Positions 12,165 to 23,350 of a stretch of DNA of 64,000 nt are shown here, piece after piece. The notes beneath the pieces are model-generated. The model was not told the DNA's origin. It made no database searches and saw only the letters and a program-made list of their open reading frames with translations. The first letter of the stretch is position 1; each line of letters starts with the position of its first letter. The stretch is from Cymbidium sinense. Taxonomy: Eukaryota > Streptophyta > Magnoliopsida > Asparagales > Orchidaceae. A program made the translations under genes and the position numbers. The stretch spans positions 31,966,983 to 32,030,982 of the forward strand of contig CM038223.1 in assembly GCA_021442155.1 (NCBI GenBank), written 5' to 3'.

Positions 12165-13560
12165 CCTAGAAGAGGATATAATGAATGTGTAATCCTTTTC
12201 TATAAAATAAAAGAGTGAGCCACAAATCCTACCCAAATGTTGTTTGAAAAGGATGATTTTGAGAAAGAAAATATTTTAATAATAATTCCTCAATACTTCT
12301 CATTAGCTCTAAAGAAGTTGATTAAGGATAATGTTCAACCAATACATTCAATTTTTTTAGCTCGATTATTTAAGAAGCTCCAGTGAAGGGAAAATATCCA
12401 AAATTCCATAGGAAAAGAGAAAATCAACACATGGGGATTAGAATATATTGCTTCAGCATTTTCCCCAACAAACTCATGCTACACAGTATCCAAAAAAGAA
12501 GAAGTTCCTTTTGAAAATACAAATGAATAAAGGGATATTCCACATGAAAGTGAGAATATATCTGAAGATGAATTGATGATTAACCTCAAAAAAGCCCCTA
12601 AAGAATTTGAAGAAGGCAATCAAGCTACTATTGATGAACTTCAGAAAATTAACCTGGGCACTAAAGAATAACCAAGGCCAACCTTTGTTAGTGTTAACCC
12701 ACATTAGAAAAATTTTAGCAATTAAAATCACTATGCGAATACAAATACTATTTCATATGGAATTATAATGAAATTAGACATCATCAAAAACCTATTAAAC
12801 ATGCCAATGTGATTGTAAATTGAAGAATCAAGAAGAGCAAGCATGTTATTGTAAATTGAAGAGCAATTAATCAATGAAATTAAAAAGCTTATTAAAGCAG
12901 GATTCACCTGAGAAGATAAATTTACTAACTGAATCACCAATATCATCCCAATAAAGAAAAAAATAGCGCTCCATGGATTTAGATAAAGTATACCCAAAAG
13001 ATAATTTTATGTTACCTAATGGCAGACCACACATCAAACTATGATAAGTTCTCCTTCATGGATGATCAGGGTACAACAAAATTAAAATGGCTCTGGTGGA
13101 TGAAAAGCATAAGCCTTTCCATACACTGATTGACATTTATTGATATAATGTGATATCATTTGATTTGAAAAATATTAGCACTACATGCCTAAGAGCAATA
13201 ACTAGCATCTTCAATGTTAAAAGAAAAGCTCAAAGTGAGCACATCAGTCACTTAAGAGTTGTATTCGATAGAATTCAAACTTTGAACTTAGAAATGTGCT
13301 TTTAATGTGACTTCTAGAAAATTTCAGGATTTATTATGCACCATAGATGAATTGAAATAGATCCCTCTAAGGTTAAAGAAATAATATAAATGCCATCGCC
13401 AAAGACCTTAAACCTACTACATTCACAACATGGCAAGTTGACTTATATCAGAAGGTTCATTTCTAATCTTTCAAGGAGATGTCGACCTTTTGGTTGATTA
13501 ATGAAAGAAATGCATCTTTTATATGGGATGATACTTGTAAATAAGCATTTGACAAGATAA
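12165..13560 (+). pseudogene. Tat element 1 reverse transcriptase remnant
   Basis: The pol frame resumes after LTR A with PRRGYNE. ELQKINLGTKE lies at 12637-12670, the family's run-in to RT. LINEIKKLIKAGF at 12871-12910 is the RT start, NIIPIKKK is near 12943, and FSFMDDQGYNKIKMAL at 13052-13098 is the region of the first catalytic Asp. FHTLIDIY and VISFDLKN follow. The segment with the second catalytic box (YxDD) is deleted: FN at ~13215 joins straight to KRKAQSEHISHLRVVFDRI (13225-13280), whereas element 2 keeps YIDD there. RRFISNLSRRCRPF at 13452-13490 marks the connection. Stops and the deletion inactivate it. Confidence 0.85.
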
Positions 13561-14470
13561 AATAATATTTGTTGCATCCCCCAATTTTAGTGGTGCCAAC
13601 AATAGAAAACCCATTGGTATTAAATACAATAGCCTTAGAATAATTGCTTGGAGATATGTTAGATCAAACTAATGAATAAGGGAAGGAAAATGCTCTTTAC
13701 TATATAAATTGATATTTAGTAGGAGCTAAAATAGAGATACTCTCTTATTAAGAAGTAATGTTTAACATTAATATTTATTACTTATAAATTGCATCACTAT
13801 ATAATATCACACAAGATAACTTTAACATCCAAAGTCGATCCTCCTAAATTTTTGATGACTAGGCCTACTCTAATAAGTCACATAACAAAATTGGTAGCCT
13901 TATTGCTCTAATTTAACATAATATATGTCCCATAAAAGGTGACAAAAGTGCATGTTATGGCTGACTTCCTAGCCACTCATCCTTTACTGGCTGATTCTCC
14001 ACTTAATGATGGATTTCTTGACTAGCAAATCTTTGAAGTAGAAGTAGTTCGACAAACATCAGAATGGGAGATTTACTTTGATAGAGCCTCTTCAATAAAA
14101 CTTGATAAACCTCCAAGATTACTTGTAGTATAGGTTGGAATTATTTTAATATTTGTTCCACCACAAGGTCATATACTTCGATATTCATATAGCCTGACTT
14201 AACCTTTAACTAATAATAAAGATGAATATGAAGCATTAATTACAAGCCTAAAACTCCATGTTTATGGAGATTCTCAACTCATAATTTGACAAATAATATA
14301 AATTTGCAAGATAAATAAGCCTGAATTAGTGATTTAGTGTAAGCACATCCTAGAGCTCCTAAAATAAATCCCTAAAGTAAAAAAATTATAAGGGTGTCAC
14401 ATCAAGAAAATGATAAGGATAACACTTTAGCTAAGCTAACTAAAGAAATTATAGACCCTTAAGGAGAAAA
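13561..14470 (+). pseudogene. Tat element 1 RNase H and second (archaeal-type) RNase H remnants
   Basis: A poorly preserved first RNase H lies at 13570-14000. The second is clearer. WEIYFDRASS (14068-14095) holds the first Asp. Near 14208 TNNKDEYEALIT carries the conserved Glu, and YGDSQLII near 14263 carries the next Asp. A degraded HPR..NTLAKLTKEIID tail ends near 14460. A second RNase H of this type is a known marker of the Tat lineage of Ty3/gypsy elements, and it is the main reason for the lineage call. Stops occur throughout. Confidence 0.8.
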
Positions 14471-15840
14471 AATTATAATAACATTCTAAAGTAGGTTAGC
14501 ATTGGTACCAACCTTTATTCAAGCTCTTAAAGCTAAATAAAAATAAGAGATTTTAGCAAAAAAAAATGAAGAAAATGATTGGCGAGAGTTATTCATCACT
14601 TATCTTAAAGGTGGTGGATTACTAAAATATAAGTAAAAAGCTCATAAAATTTTATAAAGAGCATTATGATATGTTCTTAAGAATGACACATTATATGCCA
14701 CTTAATTGGTCAAATGTGATTATGATGCCTAGGACTAAACAAAGCTAAGATAGTAATAGCTGAAGTTCATGAAGGCTTATATAGTGCACATCAATCCAGT
14801 CATAAAATAAAAACTAAAATCAAATAAATGGGATATTACTAGCCCAACTAAGTTCAAGACTACATTGAACATGCTAAAAGATGTCATTAATGTCGAAAAC
14901 TCATAGACACATTGCATCGACCTCCTAATGTATTGCATCACACAATGACATCTTGGCCAATTGAAAGTTAAGGAACTAACATAATTGGTCCAATAAAACC
15001 TCCATCATCTAGAGGACATCACTTCATTATGGCTGCCACTGATTACTTCTTAAAATAGGTAAATGCAATTACCTTAAGAGAAATTAAAGCATATAATTTA
15101 ATGAAATTCTTTCGAGACCGCATCATCTATCGATTTGGAGTACCTTAATGAATTATATCTAACAATGGCACTACCTTCAAGAATGTCAAAATCTATAGCT
15201 TCATTGAGAAATACAAGATATATTGATGATATTCTTCAATATATAATCTAGGAGCCAATGGTTTCACAAAGGCATTCAACAAAGCATTGGTGAAACTTCT
15301 TAAGAAAATTCTCTCTAAAAATAAAAAAGAATGACAACATAAATTAATAGAAGCCTTATGGATATATCGCACTATATATAAAACTGCAACCCAGGCAACA
15401 CCATACTCATTAATCTTTAGGGTAGAAGCCATACTTTCTCTTGAAGTAGAATTGCCTTCACTCCATATTATAGTCCAAAATAGACTTACAATGGAGAAAA
15501 ATGTCTGAATATGATTGAAGAACTTGAACTTTAGATGAAGCTCAATTACAAGCTCAGCAAAATTTGAAAATATATAGAGCAACGATGTCTCAAGCTCATG
15601 ACCATATGATTCACCTGAAAAGCTTCAAAATGGGTGAACTAGTATTAGTACATAGGATGCCTATCATTTCCCATCACCAAGTAGGTGAAAAGTTTGATCC
15701 AAATTAGAAAGGACCTTACATTATCAAAAAAATATACGAAGGGGGAGCTTATTAGCTTATTCATACAAAAGGGATAAGCCCTATGCCCCCTTAAAATGGA
15801 TAATATCTCAAACAAGAGTCAAAATTGACTCAAAATTTAT
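14471..15840 (+). pseudogene. Tat element 1 integrase with C-terminal GPY module, remnant
   Basis: The N-terminal H/C zinc region is degraded (EVHEGLY..AHQSSHK, RCH.CRKL, 14763-14900). The catalytic core shows MAATDYFLK at 15030-15055 (first Asp kept) and IISNNGTTFKN at 15149-15182, where the second Asp is Asn. The region of the catalytic Glu reads LGANGFTKAFNKAL (15250-15290), with Lys where Glu is expected. LIEALWIYRTIYKTATQATP follows at 15340-15395. The C-terminal module KFDP..KGPYIIKKIY and GGAY is at 15688-15752. Two catalytic losses plus stops make it inactive. It would have inserted the cDNA into the nucleus genome. Confidence 0.85.
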
Positions 15841-15999
15841 CAATAGAAATAATAAAATATTATTAGCATTTGACTTTGAGAAGAATACCTTCATCACAAA
15901 ACAAAATCCTTTATCAAATAAGGGTTAATTTTATATTTCTTGCAATGCAAGAAAAATTCCTCATCGATGAGAAATTTGATCTATTCAAAGGGATCTAAT

Positions 16000-16565
16000 C
16001 ATAAACATAGATCCATCATGTCCAAAGAGGCTGGATCTAAACTTAAACATAGAGCCATCTTATCTAAAGGGACTAGATCTAAATCTAATATCTAGATCCA
16101 TCATGTCCAAAGGGACTAGATGTACTACCAAAATTAGATCTACATGTCCAAAGAGACCAGATCTAAACTAAAAATTTAGATCCATCATGTCCAAAGGTAC
16201 TAAATCTAATTCTAAGATTTAGATCCATCATGTCCAAAATGGTCGAATCTAAACCTAAAATTTAGATCTATCATGTTCATAGGAACCAGATTTAATCCTA
16301 AATTTTAGATCCTTCATGTCTAAATGGGTCTAATCTAAAACTAAAATTATATCTATCATGTCTAAAGGGACTAGATCTAAAATCTAAACCTAGATCAAAT
16401 ATGCTTAAAAGAGCCTGATCTAAGTTCAAACAAACCCAACATGCTTAAAGGGCCCAAGTATAAATATAAATCTAGATTCAACACATTAAAAGATGAAGTA
16501 AATCTAAATACAAGCTGCATTTATCAAATCCAAAAGGGATTGAATCTAAATATAAGCCTAAACTC
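16000..16565 (+). repeat. 42-43-bp tandem array after integrase
   Basis: Units built on GATCCATCATGTCCAAAGGG followed by ACTAGATCTAAA-type spacers start near 16010, 16053, 16096, 16138, 16180 and 16223, and continue with decay to ~16560, about a dozen units. The array lies between the end of pol and the extra ORF. Element 2 has no matching array at this place. Confidence 0.85.
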
Positions 16566-16690
16566 TTTAAATCTTTGACAAAACTGAAGCAATGCTCACA
16601 AGCACAGCTTATTTACAAATTTATATATTATAGCCTTTCTTACTATGCCTATAAAATTTTTATGTTTTTTCTTTATTTATATTAGCTACA

Positions 16691-19600
16691 ATGTTTATTT
16701 GGAAAAGGTCAAATGATATGCCTCTTATTGAGCCCATTAAGGAGCAAAAATGGGCTACTATTGAAGCTTATGATATGTATTATTTATCATATTACAAGAT
16801 TAATTATTATGGTATCAAGACATGTTGATAGGTAGAGACATTTTTGAGGACTCATTTGCTTGATCATCTTGCATTCTACCCTTTTATTCAGATCTTCCAT
16901 CAAGATATGATCCTTCTGATTGGGTGATTAATATAAAATTAAGACATAGTCATGATGTTTCTCTAGAGCGAGTTATAGATTATCTTAGCTTATGGGATCA
17001 AGATGTACTTCGGCCAGTTGCAAATAACGCTCCTTCTGTAACTATGATCTAGCCCTTGGGTTATCATATAATACATCATGAGGTAGAGGATTGGCACCTA
17101 AAGTTAGTATTCATCATACCTTTATCAGCTATTAGTGGTTACCTATATTGGGCTCACCATCATTTGTAGATACATGGCATTATTCTTAAGAGAGCTTGCA
17201 TATGTCATACAATCAATGCATCACTCTTCGACTATAGCCATCTTCCTTTCACTTGGATCCATGGCATAGCAGAGCATTGGCATATTGCTACCAATACTTG
17301 TTGGATTAGTCCACATAAAAAAAATAATTACTTTAGTAGATACAAGATATAGCAAGCCTCCCTATTCTAGGCATTTCATATGATAAGTGCATCCCTCTAG
17401 ATCACAAGCTCTTTTAACATCATTCAATTAGTTATCAGAGGAGAGGAGGTTATATATATTCTTCTAACCAACATTGTGCTCTAGTTCAATACTAGAGATT
17501 ATTCAAAGAGTAGAGTTCAGGCCATAGATGATGTGGCACTATTACTCTTGATATATGGTATGAGAGCTTCTTTCCTTCAGTAGTATGATTTCCTTATTTT
17601 ACATGCTTGGATGATCCATTTGGCATTGGCTTTCATTCTTCCAAGTGATCCTTCAACATTAGATTAGTGCCTAAAGGAAGAGAAGTTCTCTTCATGTTTC
17701 AGCATGAGGACTCAATAAGGAGTTATCCTTAGTGGCCTTCATTGAACATGACTGTGATACTTTGTGTTCCCAAGTTGTAGTAGGCTCTTTTATCCTTCTA
17801 TTATCTTGATGGCTAGTTTACTTCCTCATGACAAAAGGATTGCATTAGCACCTATAGCATTAGCATACCTAAGCATCATGTCTGGCTCACATCACTATGA
17901 TGCGAAGGCTCCTTACCAATACAAACATGGATGGATTCACGCACAAATTTCTAAAGCCTTCAGTTGTCTTGAGATGCCTCCTTACTTCAGAGAGTAACAT
18001 TTTTCCTAAATTATGAAATTGAGTAGAGCTACAATTGCTTTAGACAAGTTCATACCCAGACATTTTTGTTTGCGCTAGCATGCATAATATATCACTTTTA
18101 GATTATTCATATATCATTTTTATAGCTTATCAGATGAAAGCTTAGAATAGAAATTCATGGATTCTATTACTAATAAATGTACATCTTTATTATTATCAAA
18201 GCTAAGATACAGTTGCATAGCAGAATATCTCATTGGGCTGAGACCTGCTTGACTTTGCTATCACTATCATGAGTCTGTGATTTTGGAAGGATATAATCCC
18301 AAGAGAGTAGTTAGATAATATGGTTTACTCAAACTACAACTATATTTGAACTACCATAGATACTTAATATAGCATATACTCATTCCTTGAGGACATTATC
18401 ATTATCCATTCATTTGGAGGAAGCTTTTATGACTTAGGCTCTTTTGCCTCACCTGGAAAGAGGTAAATGTTTTTATGTAGCTTCATAGGAGGCTACTATG
18501 AGAGTTAGCCGCCTATGGTTGCTATGGATTCATCATAGCTTCTCTTCCTTTTTGGAGTTGTGTTTTCACATATATAGTCATAGACTCAAGAAAGCTAAAC
18601 CAACACAACACTTATGTTCCCCTCGACACATGACTTATGCTTCTAAAATGTCATCAGATATATAAGATAATGGTAGAAAGCACCATCGAGAGCCTTCACC
18701 TATTCATATAGAGGTTGAAAGGGATACCTGAAGCCCTCTAATAGTTGACTATGGTATGGGAGTAGCAGGAACCCTATTTATGCTCCATCTCCACTAATAG
18801 AGATCAAATCATCAATAAAGGTGATAGAGAGTAATGTCACTTTGGCATTATCAACCTAGGCTAGTGTGACTTCTCCATTTTCTCATTCAACTAAGCCTGT
18901 CAATGATGATCATAAGCATGTTGGAGAGAATCCATATATATAGATGAATCTAGTACTTTTAAAACTAGTTGTGAATCATTCTTCTCAAGCTTAACTTAGG
19001 TGATATTGATTGCCACCCAAATAATATAGCTTGACTTCTGTACAGATAGTCACCCCACTTCTAGTTTAAGGGATGTAGCTCAGAGGTCCTTATTTAGTTT
19101 AGAAATTTTATGCTTTGTCTCTTGGATGCACTCTAAATCTTCAAGATCATCACATTATAGCTCTTTAAAGAACTTATATCATATAGTGATGGCACTACGT
19201 CACTTACATCTGGGTGTTGACCTAAAAGTTTTGCTTGAGCTTTTTAGCTTCTGTATGGAGGCAAACTTTTTGTTACATTGTGCTGCCACTTTGGCCTTGA
19301 AGTAGGGTAGTTACAACTTTAGGATTCCCTATACCAAGATGTTGAGTTTGGATTAGTCTCACTATGCACTACTTACCACAAGCTCTTATTAGGCACACTC
19401 ACTGATGTGAGAATTTTCTAGACACCACTTTGCATCAAGTCTCTCTAGTCCATTAAGATCTTGAGCACAACCTCAAAGCCCTACGATCATACTAAAGAGA
19501 GCTCTCTAGAGTGTTGATCGAGCTTCTTGATATATCTACTAAATTGAGAGAGCTATAGTAAAGGAAGTAGTATTTGTTGGAAAAGTAGCCTATTATGAGA

Positions 19601-19735
19601 CAGGCTCTCTCAACTATAAAAAAAGTTGCTAATAAATGGATGCTCAAGTGTTTGAACTCAAGCAAGTTCTCTCTTCATTAGTCTAAGACCAGGAAGCCAC
19701 CTTTTAGCTTCTTCATGATGCATGAGAGAGACAAG
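16691..19735 (+). pseudogene. Extra Tat ORF with plant-mobile-domain-like block, element 1 copy
   Basis: ATG at 16691 (MFIWKRSNDMPLIEPIKEQK) opens a broken frame of ~1000 codons. Recognisable blocks are THLLDHLAFYPFI (16850-16890), a VSLERVIDYLSLWDQDVL segment (16960-17010), QAIDDVALLLLIYG (17520-17562), and an open 77-codon stretch 17764-17997. The last contains LFYPSIILMASLLPHDKR then IALAPIALAYL and ends HAQISKAFSCLEMPPYF. The C-terminus is coiled-coil-like (VFELKQVLSSLV, 19650-19682). The same blocks occur in the same order in element 2 (50030-52920). The LALAP.xLAYLY-type segment resembles plant mobile domain proteins, a family known both from host genes and from plant transposons. That assignment is by eye. 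It has many stops. Confidence 0.55.
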
Positions 19736-19884
19736 ACCAGGAAGCCGCCTAGGCACTAGTTCCACTCCCCTTAAATTTATAAAATCTAGAAGCCATAACC
19801 ACTCTCTTCAACACCCATCATTAATAATCACCTAAAGAAAGAGCAGTAGCAATTAGAGAGCTAGAGCAGTTAAAAATTGGATTC

Positions 19885-20025
19885 TATAAAAAGAAATTGT
19901 TGGCCACCTTATTTTCTTCATCTTTTTCTGACATCTCCTCTCTTACACTCTCTGCACACTCCCTTCTCTCCACAGCACACATACTCTCTCTCTCACTCTC
20001 TATTGTACGAGGACTCTCCTTCTTG
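19885..20025 (+). promoter_or_regulatory. Probable LTR promoter: TATA box and CT-rich leader
   Basis: TATAAAAA at 19885-19892 is followed by a strongly pyrimidine-rich leader (19912-20015, with CTCTCTCTCTCACTCTCT). The arrangement recurs on the minus strand at 49501, 48424 and ~56050 with recognisable flanking similarity, including a CTTGCATGAGA-like word downstream. It points in the direction of the element, as an LTR promoter should. Confidence 0.55.
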
Positions 20026-20539
20026 CATGAGACAAGACTAAAATCAAACTTTCATTGATTTTAGGTAAAATTTAAAATTAAAAGTTTCTTTTTCATAATT
20101 CCTTCTCCCACAAGAAAATGTTGAAGACTTCCACTTTTGATCTTAGATCCAGTGTGAAATGATAACCCTCCCTCCAACAATCTTAGATTTAGAGTAAAGG
20201 AGAAGAATGTGTTCACATTAATTACAAAATTTTATGCATTGCCAAGATAAAACTTCCCTAAAACTTAATTTAACTCAAAATCTAAAACATTAAAATAAGA
20301 ATCGTGAAATTTGAAGGCCTTCATCGTCAAACTTGGTTCTAACCTGAGATTAAAATCCTACCTCCATTGATCTTGGATCTTAAATAAGGGAGAAGAGTGC
20401 TTGTTATAGTAAAAAAATTTGAAAGCTAGCATTGCTAAGTCATTATGCTGCCAAAATTTCATGGGAATCATCAATTGCCCAAGAAATTTGCACTATAATA
20501 ATAATTCTAGCATAGCACCATAATCCTATCTAATGCGAG

Positions 20540-20900
20540 GTGATGAGCTCTCAAGAATTATAACCCTTGCACTTTATTTGGCAACACTGTAGTGCTATCC
20601 AGATAGTGTCAAGACATTTTATCAATGTCCTAAATCCTGACACTGCAACACTGCCTTCTTGGGTTTTAAGGTCAAAATATTGACTTGTAGCATCATGGTG
20701 CTCTGTCAACACCATGACTTTGAATCCTGCCACCGCAGCACTGTCAAGTTGTATGGTCAAAATATTTATTTGCAATGCTGAGGTACTTTAGCAGACCCAT
20801 AGTGCCATTGCTCTAACACCTAAGTGCGACCTTTTCTTATTGTAAATCCCAAATTCCACCATATAGCACTGCGGTACTAAATTTCTGATGTCAATGCATT
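20540..20900. repeat. Palindromic AGCGCC-NC-GGCGCT-like repeats
   Basis: Decayed copies of a 14-bp near-palindrome are scattered here, for example AGCACTGCGGTACT at 20865-20878, with others near 20590, 20640 and 20720. Most CG steps have decayed to CA or TG. The block lies downstream of the antisense ORF. Confidence 0.65.
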
Positions 20901-21124
20901 GACTTCTCAATATTCAAAATCTTGGTTAAAATTTTATTTTCACTTATCATCAAATTATAATTGAATCCTAGAGATAACTCATTAATAGTTGAAATAACAA
21001 ATAGCCATTATGAAATGAAATTTTATTATAAAATATGTCAAATAAAAATCCATAAAAAGAAAATTAGGAAATACACAAAAAAGAGAAGAGGGAAAAAACT
21101 AACCTATATGTCATAATCCTCATC

Positions 21125-22227
21125 CTACTCTTTTTTTTTTCTGACTTTGACAGGTTGCTAACATAAAGGTGATAATGAGGCAATGTAGAAAAAGAACTCT
21201 ACTGGGGTCAGCAATAAAATTACAATTTTTAAACATTTGAACAAGTGTAGAGTTGAACTCATTCATATAAGAAAATTATTATTATGTTTGACCAATATGA
21301 TAATCAAATTTCTTTACCAATTCCTATTGCCATTTGTTGCTTTCTCCCACCAATTTTTGTAGTTCTGGGACTTCTCCTCCAATTTCTTAGAGTTGCTCAT
21401 TTAACATCTTAGAGGATTTAGATCTAGACTAAGAAGTGTGTGAGCTTTCTCCTACTTTCATTTATGATTCAAACCCTTCAATCATTCTTTTAGTTAAGGG
21501 AGCCCTTCGTATAAATAATTCTCCATCTGGTTCACTCCATTTACCACCTGTAATACATAAAGAATAAATAAAAGAAGGACGGCCATACCCTAGGGCAGTA
21601 CTACTCTTAAGCACATTACAAATTGAATTATAAATAATCCTCCCTACATCTATAGTGAAGTTTTTTTGAATTACAAAATTTAGAAGTGTTTTATCCTTAG
21701 TCACCTCACTGATGTTACCAGTGGGAATTAGCTTGACAAAAATAAATTAATGTCAAGTTTTAGCCTCAACTATTAGGTTGACAGTAGATTAATTGATAAT
21801 CTTTTATTCCCATCATTTTTCATTGAACATTCATATTTCTAATAGTTAGGAAACTAAGAATATCATCAAAATCAAGGTGATTATTATAGTAAGAAAGATA
21901 TTGATTATATAAAAATTTTGTAATTTGTAATATGCATTAATGATAGTATTATCAAAATATACCCATTTTCTCCATATGAAAACTTTGTTATTTTTGTGCT
22001 CTTTCAGGTAGTTGAAGAACTCACGCACCATGGAAATGACTCAAGTAGTACTGTCGTAAGCGAGGCACTCTTAGCCTCACTCATTGACCTCTCCATGCTC
22101 TCACTTGGATTATGGAAGCTCCTATCTAGAATGAGGTACTTGCTAATAAAAGCATGCTAATACCTCCTTTTTATGTTTTCCTTAACAAATCTATTAGCAT
22201 CACTCAATGACACCCTCTTCTTTCCAT
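21125..22227 (-). pseudogene. Antisense ORF in Tat 3' region (putative plant transposon protein domain), copy 1
   Basis: On the minus strand, ATG at 22227 matches the start of the copy at 38643 (MERRG.. against MGKKR.., then a shared NKFV-like segment). VREFFNYLKEHKNN and FDNTIINAYYKL lie at 22027-21925. An 80-codon open piece at 21704-21462 contains DVGRIIYNSICNVLKSS and PDGELFIRRAPLTKR. The C-terminus retains MFKNCNFIADPS near 21220. This pattern (VRGK-V-FD..IN.YY, then DVG..IYNSI, then PSLI..LC) resembles the putative plant transposon protein domain that is common in plant repeats. Its biochemical role is unknown to me. It carries stops, and its TATA box is no longer recognisable. Confidence 0.6.
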
Positions 22228-22329
22228 TCTAGATGAGCTTCATAGAAGAAAAATGGTTGTAAAACCTCCTCAGATAATAAAAACTTTATAATGAAAATTT
22301 TGGTGGCCTAGGGGTCATAGGCTGGACAC

Positions 22330-22920
22330 AGCACCATCCTCTTTTCTTCTGAAATATTATACGAGAGCCTCGGTGCTCCACATTCAGTGCCTAGGCATTG
22401 GTTAGCAGATCAAGATGGTTACTATTTCCATCTAAAAGATGCATTTATGGCGCTTATTACTATTAATTTTATAAATGATAGGATTTATAAAGTGCATTAG
22501 ATATTGATGGAGCATCGTGACATGCTGATACAGAATCGCGACATTGGTCAAAAGTTCTATGCATTTCTATTAAATGTGTCTACCAACCTATTGGCCCTAT
22601 GAATGGCTTTTTAACTAGAGCTTTGGCGCTACTTTAGCAGTACCTAGGTGCTGGTCAAAAAGTTAACCTATTGTATGTTATTCTTTATACTGCTTCAGTG
22701 CTATGATGCTAGGTTAACATCACTAAAGCACTACTCCCTCTAGTTTGAGACTTATATATCTTCCTATTGGCATTAGGGAACTAAGTCACTAGCACCGAGG
22801 CACTGAACTTTAGGCTCTAAAATTCCAACCTCCTAACATCATGGCACTAAACCTCTAGCCCTGTGGCATTGCTTCTACAACATTGAAGCACTGCCGCCTA
22901 GAAATAAAATAATAAAAAAC
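22330..22920. repeat. Palindromic repeats upstream of the antisense ORF, copy 1
   Basis: This block has many GCACC/GGTGC half-sites, for example AGCACCGAGGCACT at 22791-22804, and others near 22340, 22500, 22690, 22840 and 22880. It corresponds to the blocks at 34250-34770 and 38090-38500 in the other copies. Confidence 0.65.
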
Positions 22921-22929
22921 ATTTTTTTG

Positions 22930-23350
22930 TTCATCATATGAAGAACACCCTTATAATTTTTGGCATTTTAAAGTAATGTAAGCTTAATCTATATATTAGC
23001 CATGTGAACACTTAAATTCTAAGTGGCTTTTCAATGGAAGTAAGTGCATTCATTTGTTCACCATATAAACTTCTCTACTAAGACAAATATATATCTATAT
23101 ATATATATGTTCACCATGCGAACACCAAAATTCTAATAGACTTTCTAATTAATGTAAGCCCAGACATTTGTTCTCCATGCAAACTTCTCTATTAATCCCA
23201 ATTTATAAGTTTGCCATGCGAACATTAAATTCTAACTAGCTTTCTAATAGATGTAAGCTAAGCCATTTGTTCACCATATGAACTTCTCTACAATTTCTAG
23301 CATTCTAAAAGGATGTAAGACTAATATGTATGTTGTCCATGCAAACACCT
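22930..23350 (+). repeat. ~60-bp minisatellite in the 3' LTR end
   Basis: Diverged units share the GTTCACCATGCGAAC core (for example 23109-23123) and the GCATTCTAAAAGGATGTAAG block (23301-23320). This is the same array as at 41-580 and confirms that the two regions are paired LTR ends. Confidence 0.75.

Noticed and set aside
15193..15582. A 129-codon minus-strand frame, resembling the + strand frame at 53383-53637
   Set aside because: Both are antisense to the integrase core of their element. Their similarity follows from the conserved integrase coding on the other strand, so they are not taken as genes.
19071..19145. A tRNA-like start, GGGATGTAGCTCAGAGG
   Set aside because: No D-loop, anticodon stem, T-arm or acceptor partner follows. 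It lies inside the decayed extra ORF.
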